A DNA stretch of 64,000 nt from Mitsuaria chitosanitabida ATCC BAA-476 = NBRC 102408 (GCF_001598255.1 NZ_BCYP01000035.1:62001-126000), one strand, 5' to 3'. Shown: positions 45,128 to 57,852, counted from the stretch's first letter. Notes: generated by a model from the letters alone, not told the origin. Numbers and translations are program-made.

Positions 45128-46128
45128 TGTCCGCGCCCGTGCCCCGCTTCTCGGTCGTCATCCCGCTCTACAACAAGGAGGGCCAGATCGGCCGGGCCCT
45201 CGCGTCGGTCCTGGGCCAGACGCTGCAGGACTTCGAGGTCGTCGTGATCGACGACGGCTCCAAGGACAACGGTCCCGACGTCGTCGCCGGCATCGCCGCC
45301 GCCGATCCGCGCGTGCGGCTCTACGGCCAGGCCAATGGCGGCGTGTCCGTGGCCCGCAACCGTGGCGTCGAGCTGGCGCGCGCCGACGTGGTCGCCTTCC
45401 TGGACGGCGACGACGCCTGGTACCCCGACCACCTGGAGCGCCTGTCGCAGTTGCGCGAGGCCTGGCCCGCCGCCGTGGCCTGGGCGATGAACTACCACGT
45501 GGTCGACCTGGCCGGCCGGCTCACGCCCGGCGTGACCCAGGTCCGCGAGCCGCGCCTGCTGCTGACGCCGGAGAACTTCTTCCGCATCGCGCGCGACGGC
45601 ACGCCGGTGTTCTCCTCGGCGGTGGCCGTGGACCGCGAGGCGCTGCGGCGCGTGGGCGGCTTCCCCGCCGGCGTGCGCCTGGGCGAGGACCTGGACACCT
45701 GGATCCGGCTGCTGTTCTCGGGACCGATCGCCTTCGACGCGCGGCCCGGCGCCTACTACCACGCCGACGGCGACGAGCGCGCGCTGACGCGTCACGCGCC
45801 GCCGGCCCGCTACGTCTTCTTCGACACCGACGAGGCCTGGATGCGCGCGCACCCGGAGGCGACGCAGGTGGCGCGCGACATGGAGGAGTTCCACAACTTC
45901 TTCCGCATCGCCCATGCGCATCACCAGATCAAGTGGGGCGACAAGGCGGCCGGGCGCGCGGTGCTCGCCGACTGCCGCACCGAGGCCTTCGCCGCCGAAC
46001 GCGATCGCCTGCTGCGCGCCAGCCGCCTGCCACAGACGCTGTACCGGCTGATGTCCCGCGTGAGCGCGGTGCTGAAGCGGCGCGCCGAGGCGCCCGCCGC
46101 GCCGGCGGCCGCGGGATCGCGAGGCTGA
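45127..46128 (+). CDS. Glycosyltransferase family 2 (copy A of a paralogous pair)
   Basis: A 333-residue soluble GT-A enzyme: FSVVIPLYNKEGQIGRAL, VVVIDDGSKDNGP, VSVARNRGVELARADVVAFLDGDDAW (D-x-D region) and GEDLDTWIRL. It closely matches the product of 49615-50640, including the unusual C-terminal blocks GAYYHADGDERAL and FFRIAHAHHQIKWGDKAAGRAVL. The latter lie beyond the usual GT2 core. It adds one sugar of the repeat unit. Coupled by TGATG to the pyruvyl transferase and one base from the flippase gene. Confidence 0.92.
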   Translation: MSAPVPRFSVVIPLYNKEGQIGRALASVLGQTLQDFEVVVIDDGSKDNGPDVVAGIAAADPRVRLYGQANGGVSVARNRGVELARADVVAFLDGDDAWYPDHLERLSQLREAWPAAVAWAMNYHVVDLAGRLTPGVTQVREPRLLLTPENFFRIARDGTPVFSSAVAVDREALRRVGGFPAGVRLGEDLDTWIRLLFSGPIAFDARPGAYYHADGDERALTRHAPPARYVFFDTDEAWMRAHPEATQVARDMEEFHNFFRIAHAHHQIKWGDKAAGRAVLADCRTEAFAAERDRLLRASRLPQTLYRLMSRVSAVLKRRAEAPAAPAAAGSRG

Positions 46129-46129
46129 C

Positions 46130-47656
46130 GTGGCGCAAGGCAAGCTGGGGGCCAACCTGGTCAGCAACGTCGCGTTCTTCGGGCTGAACATCGTCGTCTC
46201 GCTGTGGCTGGTGTCCTACCTCGTGCGCCAACTGGGCGTGGCCGCCTACGGCCTGGTGCCGCTGGCGGTCACGGTGGCGGGCTACTTCAACGTCATCACG
46301 GCGGGCCTGAACGCGGCGGTGGGCCGGCACCTGACCGTCGCCATGAGCAGCGGCGATCAGGCGCGCGCCAACAGCATCTTCAATTCCTCGCTGTGGGCCA
46401 GCGTGCTGGTCGGGCTGCTGATGTGCGTGCTGGGCCTGCCGCTGCTGACCCACATCGCCGAGTGGATCACCGTGCCCGCGGGCCTGGAGGCGGACGCCGG
46501 CTGGCTGTTCTTCCTCACCGTCGGCGGGCTGGCGGTCACCACGCTGGGCACGCCTTTCCAGTCGGTGGTCTACAGCCGCAACCGCTTCGACCTGCAGAAC
46601 CTGGGCAACATCCTGGGCCTGGTCGCGCGCGTGGTGGCGGTGCTGGTGCTCTTTCACCTGACCGCGCCGCGGCTGTGGCACGTCGGCGCCAGCGTGCTGG
46701 GCGCGGCGCTGGCCACGATCGCGGTGGTGATGGTGGCCGCGCGCCGGCTGGCACCGGCGCTCAAGCCGCGCGTGGACGGTTTCTCCTGGGGCATGGTGCG
46801 CGAGATCGGCGGCACCGGCGGCTGGGTCTTCATCAGCCAGATCGGCACGCTGCTGCTGATCAACATCGACCTGCTGGTGGCCAACAAGATCGTCGGTCCG
46901 GCCGCGGGCGGCCAGTACGCGCTGGTGCTGCAGTGGTCCATGCTGCTGCGCAACTTCGCGCTGGTGGTGTCGGGCGTCTTCGGCCCGACGATCCTGACGC
47001 TGCACGCCCAAGGGCGCATCGACGAGATGATCGACTACGCCCGCGCCTCGGTGCGGCACCTGGGCCTGGTGATGGCCATCCCCATCGGCATCGTCTGCGG
47101 CTTTTCCGAGGCGATCCTGCGCGTCTGGCTGGGCCCGGACTTCGCGCCGCTGTCGCTGGTGATGATCCTGGCGACCGCGCACCTGACGCTCAACCTGGCC
47201 TATCTGCCGCTGCACAACATCAGCCTGGCGACCAACCACGTGAAGATTCCCGGCATCACGCAGGTGCTGGCCGGCGTGGTGAACCTGGCGCTGGCGATCT
47301 GGATGGCCAAGGCCTGGGGCCTGTACGGCATCGCCATCGCGGGCGGCCTGGTGCTGCTGCTGCGCAACCTGATCTTCACGCCGCTGTACGCGGCCCACAT
47401 CCTGGCGCGTCCCTGGTGGACCTTCGCCCGCGAGGTGCTCCCCATCCTGGGCATGGCGGCGGCGGTCTTCGCGGCGGCGCTGGCGGTGTCCCACCTGGCG
47501 CATCCGCATGCCTGGCTGACACTGGGCCTGTCGGCCTGCGGCGTGGGCGCCTTCGGGCTGGCGCTGCTGTGGGCGGTGTTCCTGCGCCCCGAGCATCGCG
47601 CGGCGGTGCTCGGCAAGCTGCGGGCGAAGCTCAAGCGGGGCGGGGCGCCGGCCTGA
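46130..47656 (+). CDS. Wzx-like polysaccharide flippase
   Basis: A 508-residue MOP-superfamily flippase with 12-14 membrane helices that carries the undecaprenyl-linked repeat across the inner membrane. It starts LVSNVAFFGLNIVVSLWLVSYLVRQLGVAAYGLVPLAVTVAGYF, the standard polysaccharide-synthesis (PF01943/PF13440) N-terminus, with FNSSLWASVL and a basic, Ala-rich C-terminal tail. The start codon is GTG at 46130, one base after the GT2 stop, with GAGG upstream. With the Wzy-like protein at 35696 it makes this a Wzx/Wzy-dependent system. Confidence 0.92.
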   Translation: MAQGKLGANLVSNVAFFGLNIVVSLWLVSYLVRQLGVAAYGLVPLAVTVAGYFNVITAGLNAAVGRHLTVAMSSGDQARANSIFNSSLWASVLVGLLMCVLGLPLLTHIAEWITVPAGLEADAGWLFFLTVGGLAVTTLGTPFQSVVYSRNRFDLQNLGNILGLVARVVAVLVLFHLTAPRLWHVGASVLGAALATIAVVMVAARRLAPALKPRVDGFSWGMVREIGGTGGWVFISQIGTLLLINIDLLVANKIVGPAAGGQYALVLQWSMLLRNFALVVSGVFGPTILTLHAQGRIDEMIDYARASVRHLGLVMAIPIGIVCGFSEAILRVWLGPDFAPLSLVMILATAHLTLNLAYLPLHNISLATNHVKIPGITQVLAGVVNLALAIWMAKAWGLYGIAIAGGLVLLLRNLIFTPLYAAHILARPWWTFAREVLPILGMAAAVFAAALAVSHLAHPHAWLTLGLSACGVGAFGLALLWAVFLRPEHRAAVLGKLRAKLKRGGAPA

Positions 47657-47731
47657 GCGGGCGCATCCGGCGATGACAGGCGTCCACGCGGCCCCTGACC
47701 GACGACAACGACACGAAGAGGGAATCACGAC

Positions 47732-48292
47732 ATGGGCAGGCTCTCGAGCATCCTGCGGCGGCTGACGGGCCGGCCCGCGGCGACGGTCACCTTCAAGGCG
47801 CAAGGCCAGGGCTGCGGCATCGCCGGCCGCAACGACTTCGTCTTCCCCGAGCGCATCACGCTGGGCGACCACGTGCACATCGAGGGCGGCGGCTACTTCA
47901 ACGGCCAGGGCGGCCTGACCATCGGCGATCACGTGATCTTCGCGCCCGGCGTGGCGGTGATGACGTCCATGCATCGCCACCGGGACGCGACCATGGTTCC
48001 CTACGACGAGGTCGACCTGCTGCGCCCCGTCACCATCGAACGCTTCGTCTGGGTGGGCATGCGCGCCATGATCCTGCCCGGCGTGACGCTGCGCGAGGGC
48101 ACCATCGTCGGCGCCGGCGCCGTGGTGACCAAGTCCCATCCGCCCGGGGCGATCCTGGGCGGCAACCCGGCGGTGCAGATCGGCACGCGCGACATGGACG
48201 CCTTCCGGACCCTGGTCGAGCAGGGCCGCCATTACCTGAAGCTCAAGCAGGAGCAGGGCCTTCGCAAGCGCGAAGTGCTCGACCGACGATGA
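47732..48292 (+). CDS. Hexapeptide-repeat acetyltransferase, WcaF/maltose-acetyltransferase-like
   Basis: A 186-residue left-handed beta-helix enzyme. Turns include ITLGDHVHIEGGGYFNGQGGLTIGDHVIFAPGVAVMTSMHRHRDA (catalytic His in the HRH loop), VTIERFVWVGMRAMILPGVTLREGTIVGAGAVVTKSHPPGAILGGNPAVQIG. It probably acetylates a sugar of the EPS from acetyl-CoA in the cytoplasm. Its stop overlaps the next acyltransferase start as ATGA. Confidence 0.9.
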   Translation: MGRLSSILRRLTGRPAATVTFKAQGQGCGIAGRNDFVFPERITLGDHVHIEGGGYFNGQGGLTIGDHVIFAPGVAVMTSMHRHRDATMVPYDEVDLLRPVTIERFVWVGMRAMILPGVTLREGTIVGAGAVVTKSHPPGAILGGNPAVQIGTRDMDAFRTLVEQGRHYLKLKQEQGLRKREVLDRR

Positions 48293-49419
48293 CGCCCGCG
48301 CCCGGCCCGTCCGCCGTCGCTTCGGCCCCCTCGGCCATCGGCCTCGGGACCGCGGCGCGGTCCGGCTGGATCGACGTCGCCAAGGGGCTGGGCATCCTGC
48401 TGGTGGTCTACGGCCATGTGGCGCGCGGGCTCGCCAACAGCGGCATCGCCATCGATCCCGGGTGGTTCGCGACGCTGGACGCGCTCATCTATGCGTTCCA
48501 CATGCCGCTGTTCTTCCTGCTGTCGGGCTGGTTCTTTCCGAGCTCGCTGGCGCGACGCGGTCCGCGCGACTACCTCGCGACCCGCGTGGCGACCGTGCTC
48601 TGGCCCTATGTGCTGTGGTCGCTGCTGCAGGGCGGCATCGAACTCGCGATGTCCCGCTGGACCCGCCATCCCCTCGCGGCGGGCGAGGTGCTCGCCCTGG
48701 CCTGGGCGCCGCGGGCGCAGTTCTGGTTCCTGCACGCGCTCTTCCTGATCAGCCTGATCGCCCTGGCGCTGTGCGCGCGCCGGCCGCGCGCCGGGGTGCC
48801 GGCCCTGCTCGCCATCGGCCTGGTGACTCACTTCCTTCAGCAGGGGGCATGGCCCACCGCGCTGTCCACGGTCGCCTCGATGCTGGTGTATTTCGCCGCG
48901 GGTGCCTGGCTGGGCGCGCGCGGATGGGGCGACGGCGTGCTGCGCCGCCTGGCGCTGGCCGGCGTGCTGGGCGGCGCCGTCGCGCTGGGGCTGGTCCTGA
49001 CGCTGGCGCCGTCGCCCCCGGGGGACTGGGTGCGGCTCAGCGGTCTGATCGCCGCGGGGCTGGGCATCGCCGCGACCTGCGGCCTGGCGCTCGTGATCGC
49101 CGCGCGGCCGGGCGGACTGGCCCGCGGACTGGCGTCCCTGGGCCGGGCGTCGATGGCCATCTTCCTGGCCCACATCCTGGTCGCCAGCGGGGTCCGCATC
49201 CTGCTGGCCAAAGGGCTGCACCTGGGCAGCCCCAGCCTCCACCTGCTGCTGGGCGTGGTCGCCGGCACGCTGCTGCCCTGGTGGCTCTGGCAGCGGGTGC
49301 AGGGACGCGCCGGGATGGTGTTGTTCGAGCTCCCGCCCGCCTGGCGGCGGCGGCTCGCGGGGGAGAGGGCCGGCCTTCATGGCAGGCCGATGTCGGCGCC
49401 CCGGCCGTTTGACCGCTGA
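48289..49419 (+). CDS. Acyltransferase family 3 membrane protein (second EPS copy)
   Basis: A 376-residue membrane acyltransferase, ~10 helices. SGWIDVAKGLGILLVVYGHVARG (D/K and catalytic His) and FHMPLFFLLSGWFFPSSLARR mark the acyltransferase-3 family, of the OpgC/WcaF-linked branch. FWFLHALFLISL is the conserved mid-region. It likely decorates the EPS or its intermediates. It overlaps the hexapeptide transferase gene by four bases; a 195-bp gap without recognisable features follows. Confidence 0.9.
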   Translation: MTPAPGPSAVASAPSAIGLGTAARSGWIDVAKGLGILLVVYGHVARGLANSGIAIDPGWFATLDALIYAFHMPLFFLLSGWFFPSSLARRGPRDYLATRVATVLWPYVLWSLLQGGIELAMSRWTRHPLAAGEVLALAWAPRAQFWFLHALFLISLIALALCARRPRAGVPALLAIGLVTHFLQQGAWPTALSTVASMLVYFAAGAWLGARGWGDGVLRRLALAGVLGGAVALGLVLTLAPSPPGDWVRLSGLIAAGLGIAATCGLALVIAARPGGLARGLASLGRASMAIFLAHILVASGVRILLAKGLHLGSPSLHLLLGVVAGTLLPWWLWQRVQGRAGMVLFELPPAWRRRLAGERAGLHGRPMSAPRPFDR

Positions 49420-49614
49420 GCGCGGGACAGGCGACGCGCCCTTCGGGGACACGGGGGCCGTGACGCGGCCCCGACCGATTCCTACCATCCTGGTGCGTCG
49501 AGCGCCCGCTTCGGCACCAGGGCAGGGAATTCCGCACCGCTTGGGGTCGCGACGGGGACCGGCGCCTTCGTCCGGACCTCCGGGATCCGGCCATCGCCCC
49601 TGCCGGAAACGTCC

Positions 49615-50640
49615 ATGCCGCCGCCCGCCCCACCGCGCCTGTCCGTCGTCATTCCGCTCTACAACAAGGCCGGGCAGATCGCCCGGACGCTGGACGCGGT
49701 GCTCGCGCAGACCGTGCGGGACATCGAGGTGGTGGTGGTCGACGACGGCTCGACCGACGACGGCGCGGCCATCGTGGCCGCTCATGCCGATCCCCGCCTG
49801 CGCCTGGAGCGCCAGCCCAACGCCGGTGTGTCCGCCGCCCGCAATCGGGGCGTGGCGCTGGCCGCCTGCCCCGTGGTGGCCTTCGTGGATGCCGACGACA
49901 CCTGGCTGCCCGACCACCTGGAACGCCTGTGGCGCCTGCGCTTGGCCTTCCCCGACGCGGTCGGCTGGGCCGCGAACTACGAGATCGTCGGCCGCGACGG
50001 CGGCCGCAGCCCCGGCGTACGGCCCGACAGCGGCCCGCCCGTCGTGCTCACGCCGCGGAACTTCTTCCGCATCGCCTTGCAGGGGTCTCCCGTCTGCTCG
50101 TCGGGGGTGATGGTGGACAAGGCGGCGCTGCTGCGGGTGGGCGGATTCCCGGTGGGCGTGCGGCTGGGCGAGGACCTGGACACGTGGATCCGGCTGCTGT
50201 TCATCGGGGCCATCGCCTTCGACCCCCGTCCCGGCGCGCGCTACCACGCCGATGGCGATGACCGCGCGCTGGTGCGTCTGGCGCCGCCCGCCCGTTACCC
50301 CTTCTTCGACACTGGGGAGGCCTGGCGCCTGGCCCATCCGGAGGACGTCGAGGTCGGCACGGACATCGAGGAATTCCTCAACTTCTTCCGCGTCGCCCAC
50401 GCCCACCACCAGATCAAGTGGGGGGACCGGGCGGCCGGCCGGGCGGTGTTGCGGGCCATGGACACCCGGGCCTTCGCGGCCGAGCGCCGGCGCCTGCTGC
50501 GCCTGAGCCTGCTCCCGCAATGGGCCTACCAGGGCCTGGGCCGGCTGCGCCTGGCCCTGCGTCGGCCGGAGCCGCCGCCGGCCGCCTTGCCCCGGCCGGC
50601 CGAGACGAAGTTCTCGCCCCGGCGGGCCGGTCACCCCTGA
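49615..50640 (+). CDS. Glycosyltransferase family 2 (copy B of a paralogous pair)
   Basis: A 341-residue GT-A enzyme with LSVVIPLYNKAGQIARTL, VVVVDDGSTDDGA, SAARNRGVALAACPVVAFVDADDTW and GEDLDTWIRL. By eye about 60% or more of residues match copy A (45127-46128), including the C-terminal AHAHHQIKWGDRAAGRAVL block. The duplication suggests that the repeat unit has two similar linkages or that one copy has diverged in specificity. It follows a 195-bp gap and may have its own promoter. Confidence 0.92.
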   Translation: MPPPAPPRLSVVIPLYNKAGQIARTLDAVLAQTVRDIEVVVVDDGSTDDGAAIVAAHADPRLRLERQPNAGVSAARNRGVALAACPVVAFVDADDTWLPDHLERLWRLRLAFPDAVGWAANYEIVGRDGGRSPGVRPDSGPPVVLTPRNFFRIALQGSPVCSSGVMVDKAALLRVGGFPVGVRLGEDLDTWIRLLFIGAIAFDPRPGARYHADGDDRALVRLAPPARYPFFDTGEAWRLAHPEDVEVGTDIEEFLNFFRVAHAHHQIKWGDRAAGRAVLRAMDTRAFAAERRRLLRLSLLPQWAYQGLGRLRLALRRPEPPPAALPRPAETKFSPRRAGHP

Positions 50641-50725
50641 CTGAGCGGGGGGGCGCACTCGGCATCGTCATGCGACTGGGTGAGAATCGGCGCCGTTTCT
50701 CAACGCCTCACCCCCGGGAGCAGGA

Positions 50726-51733
50726 TTGAAAGTACTCGTCACCGGCGCCGCCGGCTTCATCGGCATGCACGTGAGCCAGATCCTGCTGGCCCGCGGAGAC
50801 CAGGTCGTCGGCCTGGACAACCTGAACGACTACTACGACCCGCGGCTCAAGCACGACCGCCTGGCGCGTCTGCAGGGCAAGCCCGGCTTCGAGTTCGTCC
50901 ACATGGACGTGGCCGACCGCCAGGGCATCGCCGACCTGTTCGCCAAGCACCGCTTCGACCGCGTGGTCCACCTGGCGGCGCAGGCCGGGGTGCGCTACTC
51001 GCTGGTGAACCCGCATGCCTACATCGACGCCAACATCGTCGGCTTCACCAACATCCTGGAAGGATGCCGCCACACCGAGGTGCGGCACCTGGCCTACGCG
51101 TCCAGCTCCAGCGTCTACGGCGGCAACACGCGGATGCCCTTCAGCGAGCATCACGGCGTGGACCACCCGGTCAGCCTGTACGCCGCGACCAAGAAGGCCA
51201 ATGAGCTGATGGCCCATACCTACAGCCATCTGTTCAACCTGCCGACCACGGGCCTGCGCTTCTTCACCGTCTACGGCCCCTGGGGCCGGCCGGACATGGC
51301 GCTGTTCCTGTTTACCAAGGCCATCCTCGCGAACGAGCCGATCAAGGTGTTCAACCACGGCAAGATGATCCGCGACTTCACCTACATCGACGACATCGCC
51401 GAAGGCGTCGTGCGGGTGCTGGACCGGACCGCCACCGCCGATCCCGGCTACGACCCGGTGACGGCCGATCCGGCGCGCTCCAACGCGCCGTACCGCGTCT
51501 TCAACATCGGCAACCACGACCCGATCCCGCTGATGGACTTCATCGGCGCGATCGAGCAGGCCGTGGGCCGCGAGGCGATCAAGGAGTTCCTGCCGCTGCA
51601 GGACGGCGACGTCCCGGCCACGCATGCCGACGTCGAGGAGCTGGCCGCCTGGACCGGCTTCCGCCCGGCGATGCCGGTGCCCGAGGGCATCCGTCGCTTC
51701 GTCGCCTGGTACCGCGAGTACTACCAGCAATGA
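50726..51733 (+). CDS. UDP-glucuronate 4-epimerase family protein
   Basis: A 335-residue extended SDR enzyme. [14 protein letters not shown] binds [17 protein letters not shown] is diagnostic for the UDP-glucuronate 4-epimerase subgroup; SSSSVYGGN and YAATK supply the catalytic Ser/Thr, Tyr and Lys. It would convert UDP-GlcA to UDP-GalA. ugd, which makes UDP-GlcA, begins 56 bases downstream. The start codon is TTG at 50726 with GGGAG/AGGA just before it. Confidence 0.93.
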   Translation: MKVLVTGAAGFIGMHVSQILLARGDQVVGLDNLNDYYDPRLKHDRLARLQGKPGFEFVHMDVADRQGIADLFAKHRFDRVVHLAAQAGVRYSLVNPHAYIDANIVGFTNILEGCRHTEVRHLAYASSSSVYGGNTRMPFSEHHGVDHPVSLYAATKKANELMAHTYSHLFNLPTTGLRFFTVYGPWGRPDMALFLFTKAILANEPIKVFNHGKMIRDFTYIDDIAEGVVRVLDRTATADPGYDPVTADPARSNAPYRVFNIGNHDPIPLMDFIGAIEQAVGREAIKEFLPLQDGDVPATHADVEELAAWTGFRPAMPVPEGIRRFVAWYREYYQQ

Positions 51734-51789
51734 GATCTTCGCGACGTCGCGACGCGGCGCCGCCTCACGCATCAACCGGGAGTTTTTGA

Positions 51790-53130
<1,341 letters not shown>

Positions 53131-53168
53131 CCCGGCCGCGCGCGATCCCTCGCGCCCCGTGCCTGCGA

Positions 53169-53197
53169 AAAGACCGCGCCGAGGCGCGGTCTTTCCA
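53169..53197. terminator. Bidirectional terminator at the end of the EPS plus-strand block
   Basis: AAAGACCGCGCC (53169-53180) and GGCGCGGTCTTT (53183-53194) form a 12-bp stem in the 103-bp convergent gap, with short T-runs on both strands (CTTTCC on plus, CTTTTCG on minus). Confidence 0.85.
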
Positions 53198-53233
53198 TTT
53201 GGAGCGAGCCGAGGGCCTCGCCCGCGATCGCGA

Positions 53234-54895
53234 TCAGGACGCGCAGGCCGCGATCGACGACACGCCCACCGGCGCGGCCTCGACGCGCACCAGCGTCGGC
53301 TGGAGCGTGGACTCGACGTTGCCCGTGCCGCTGCGGGCCCAGGTCGTGACCTTGAAGCTCGCGGCGGCCGGCCAGGCGAAGGTCGCGGTGTCGCCGTCGG
53401 CCAGGTAGCCGCTGTCGTACAGGACCGCGCCGCTGGCCTTGTCCGCGATGGTCATGCGGAAGGTCGCGCCGCCGGTGCCGGCCACCGTCAGGCGGTAGCT
53501 GTCGGCCGCCGTCGGCATCGCCCAGCTCACCCCGGCGACCGCGCGGCCGGTGGCGTTGGCCTGCTCGATCAGCGTGGTGGTTGCCGGGAAGACCAGCGCC
53601 TGGCGCCAGGTGTCGAAGACGCCGCTCACCGTGCCCTTGGTGCGATACCAGGCGCCGCGCATCGACAGCAGGTTCAGCGCCGTGTCCGTCACGTAGCCGG
53701 AGGTCTGGCCGTTGCCGTCCACCCAGGCGGCCGCGCTCTCCAGCGGTCGCAGGGCGGCCCGGATCAGGTTCAGGTCGTTGGCGGTGGCGTTGCTCCAGCC
53801 GTTCTTGTGCAGCTTGAAGTCGGCCCCGTTCTCCACGTAGATGACGTAGGGCGTGCCGGTGTTGCGATCCACCACATAGGCGCCGTAGGCCTTGAGCGTC
53901 TCGGCCACCTTGCGCAGCTCCGGCGTGGCCAGGGCCTGCGCGTCGAAGCTGGCCGGCAACATCATCAGCGCGCCCATCGGGATCTGGCCGGTGTTGGTCG
54001 TGGCGGCGTTGCTGTCGGCCGACGTGGCCGGGAAGCGGTAGGTCGGGCTGGCGCTCAGGCCGGTCATGTCCATGGACATGGCCAGCGCATGGCGGTACAT
54101 CGTGTCGCCGTCATTGGCCTCGGCGATGCGGATCAAGCCGCCCAGCGTGGACACGCCCGCGGCGCGCGCGCCCTGGTAGTAGTGCGAGGGATCGCCCATG
54201 CCGCGGCCGGCCAGTGGCGTCCAGGCGTACTGGTTCGCCACCCACGCGCCGTTGACCTGCTTCAGGCCCCAGAACGAATGGACGATGCCGGTGGTGGTGT
54301 CCACCACCTCGGCGTGGCCGTCGCTGCCGGTGGCCGGCGTCGTGGCGGCGGGCCAGTGCGGGATGGTGATGCTGGCGCGGTAGGTCTCGCTGTCCGGATC
54401 CCACAGGCCGGAACTCGAGGTGCCGCCCACGACCATGGGCGCGTCGTCCGCCGTGGCCTTGAAGGCCGCGCTGGACCAGGCGCCGCTGGCCACCGACGGG
54501 TAGTAGGTGGAGGCCGGCACGGTCGCACTGCCCAGCACGGGGGCGACGGGGCGGCTGTTCCAGGGGGATTCCGGCGCGAAAGGCCGGTCGAAGCTGCCGA
54601 AGACGCCCATCTGGCAGCTCGCGGCGGCGACTTGCAGCGAGGCCGTGCCGGTGGCGACCGGCGCGCTCGTGGTGAGCGCGGGCACGCTGGCGGTGGCCGT
54701 GGTGCTGGCGGTGCTCACCGCCGGGGAGGCGGTGCTCGCGGCCGTGGCCGAGGCGTCGGCGGTCGTGGAGGCGGCCTCCACCGCCGTCGCGCCGCCGGTG
54801 CCGCCACCGCCGCAACCGGCCAGGATGACACTGGCGGCGAGGGTCGTGAGGGTGAGCGACGCGGAAACGGAGAATCGTGAGGAAATACCCAGCAT
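53234..54895 (-). CDS. EPS-locus lipoprotein of unknown function, SPWN family
   Basis: A 553-residue lipoprotein, paralogue of the product of 38899-40386. The signal ends in a lipobox LAGC (C28). Residues ~29-95 are a Gly then Ala/Ser/Thr linker. The conserved domain follows: PFAPESPWNSRPV, GLWDPDSETYRAS, GSDGHAEVVDTTTGIVHS, GARAAGVSTLGGLIR, RHALAMSM, YRFPATSAD, GAYVVDRNTGTPY and LNLLSMRGAWY. A C-terminal beta-rich part of ~90 residues, also shared, ends in CAS. It is probably on the outer membrane, tethered by the linker. The start at 54895 is chosen for the lipobox signal; an ATG at 54961 would extend it. It is convergent with ugd. Confidence 0.8.
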   Translation of the reverse strand: MLGISSRFSVSASLTLTTLAASVILAGCGGGGTGGATAVEAASTTADASATAASTASPAVSTASTTATASVPALTTSAPVATGTASLQVAAASCQMGVFGSFDRPFAPESPWNSRPVAPVLGSATVPASTYYPSVASGAWSSAAFKATADDAPMVVGGTSSSGLWDPDSETYRASITIPHWPAATTPATGSDGHAEVVDTTTGIVHSFWGLKQVNGAWVANQYAWTPLAGRGMGDPSHYYQGARAAGVSTLGGLIRIAEANDGDTMYRHALAMSMDMTGLSASPTYRFPATSADSNAATTNTGQIPMGALMMLPASFDAQALATPELRKVAETLKAYGAYVVDRNTGTPYVIYVENGADFKLHKNGWSNATANDLNLIRAALRPLESAAAWVDGNGQTSGYVTDTALNLLSMRGAWYRTKGTVSGVFDTWRQALVFPATTTLIEQANATGRAVAGVSWAMPTAADSYRLTVAGTGGATFRMTIADKASGAVLYDSGYLADGDTATFAWPAAASFKVTTWARSGTGNVESTLQPTLVRVEAAPVGVSSIAACAS

Positions 54896-56302
<1,407 letters not shown>

Positions 56303-56472
56303 TCGCGCGCCATCACCGGGGCAGCGGTGGCTGCCGGGCGGTCGGGAGACCGCGCCGGCGCGTCGCGATGCCTGGCGTCTCCGGCGCAAGAGCGCTGCGA
56401 GGACGCGAGGCGGTCGTCGGATCGATGGGCTGACGGTCCTCCGGGACCTGAGGCCTTCGGCGAGTCAGGCGC

Positions 56473-57684
56473 TCAAGCCGCCCGATGCGTGGCGACGGCG
56501 GTCTGCGCCTGGGGCGAGGGCAGGCGTCCGTTGAACAACAGGCGCATGAAGGCGAAGGGCCGCACCACCCAGCGGTGGAAGGCCAGGCTCAGCGCAAAGG
56601 CGCCCGCCGTGATCAGGCCGAACTTGGCCACCGCCGGCCAGTCGCGCGGCAGCAGCAGCAGCGCCAGGGCCACCACCAGCAGGTGGTGGATCAGGAAGAT
56701 CGTGTAGCTGGCGTCGGACAGCATGCGGCCGAGGCCGCCACTCGTCGCGCCGCGCAGCCGTCCCAGCGCGCCCACGGCCGCGCCCGTGGCGACCCAGATG
56801 CCCACCAACTGGACGGCCAGCGCCATCTCGCGGGCGAGCGCGCTGCGCAGCGTGTCGCTGGCCACGTCACCCCAGTTGGCCGCGAAGGCGGCCACCGGCA
56901 GCAGCCACAGCGGCGTGCGCAGCCAGGCTTCCAGCCAGCCACGGCGGCGGCTCATCGCCAGACCCGCGAAGAACATCGGCGCGTAGAACGCCAGGTCGAA
57001 CAGCGACAGCTCGCCCGGACCCTTGGCGTAGGCCCACCCGGTCAGGCGCACCACGATCAGCAGCGCCAGGCTGGCCATGGCGCCGCTCAGCGCCACCGAC
57101 ATCCAGTGCGAGGGGCCGTGGCCCTCGATCCGGTCCAGCAGCCGGGACAGGCGTCCCTGGCCCGCCACCGCGCGCCGCTTCGAGCGGCCCACCAGGGCGA
57201 CCCAGGCCAGCACGAGCAGATTCAGCACCAGCAGGTCGCGCAGGAACCACAGGTGGTAGATGGGGCCGGAGAACGACAGCATCGCCTCCCACGGATCCTG
57301 GCCGTGGGCCGCGGCCAGCAGCGCGTGCTGGGCGCCGTTGATCAGCATCCAGCACACCAGCAGCGGCAGGCCCAGGCGCAGCAACTGGCGCACGACCAGG
57401 TCCGGGGTGCTGTGGCGGCTCAGGCTGCGCGAGAAGAGCAGGCCCGACAGCAGGAAGAAGCCGGGCACGCGGAAGCTGTGGATCAGGGCGACGAGGGCGT
57501 CGAAGACGGCGCTGCGGTGGGTGTCGGCGACCAGCCAGTCGCCGGAGGTGATGAAGACATCGGCGGCATGCAGGACGATGCCCAGGATCATCAGCGTCGC
57601 GCGGACACGGTCGACGTCGACGCCGGCCGAGCCGACGGCGCTGGCGCCTGTCGTCGTGCCGGGCGGCGCATTCGTGATGTCCAT
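56473..57684 (-). CDS. Acyltransferase family 3 membrane protein (third copy; OpgC-like)
   Basis: A 403-residue membrane protein with about ten helices. VDRVRATLMILGIVLHAADVF holds the conserved Arg and His; FRVPGFFLLSGLLFSRSLSR and YHLWFLRDLLVLNLL are acyltransferase-3 motifs, in the pattern of the OpgC/MdoC succinyltransferase branch. GAGGAG precedes the ATG. It lies downstream of wecB on the same strand but 278 bases away, and a nine-copy hexanucleotide repeat lies in that gap. Confidence 0.9.
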   Translation of the reverse strand: MDITNAPPGTTTGASAVGSAGVDVDRVRATLMILGIVLHAADVFITSGDWLVADTHRSAVFDALVALIHSFRVPGFFLLSGLLFSRSLSRHSTPDLVVRQLLRLGLPLLVCWMLINGAQHALLAAAHGQDPWEAMLSFSGPIYHLWFLRDLLVLNLLVLAWVALVGRSKRRAVAGQGRLSRLLDRIEGHGPSHWMSVALSGAMASLALLIVVRLTGWAYAKGPGELSLFDLAFYAPMFFAGLAMSRRRGWLEAWLRTPLWLLPVAAFAANWGDVASDTLRSALAREMALAVQLVGIWVATGAAVGALGRLRGATSGGLGRMLSDASYTIFLIHHLLVVALALLLLPRDWPAVAKFGLITAGAFALSLAFHRWVVRPFAFMRLLFNGRLPSPQAQTAVATHRAA

Positions 57685-57852
57685 TCGTACTCCTCCGCGG
57701 TCGACGCTCTTCGGGCGTCTGAGCGGGCCAATGTACGCGTAACGCCCGTGTGCAATTGTTCACGACTGTAAACATGGGGCCTTCCCGGCCCCCGCATTCA
57801 TGGGGGGAAGGGTCAGCCGTGTCAACGGGACGCTGTCACGCGGACGATTCCC

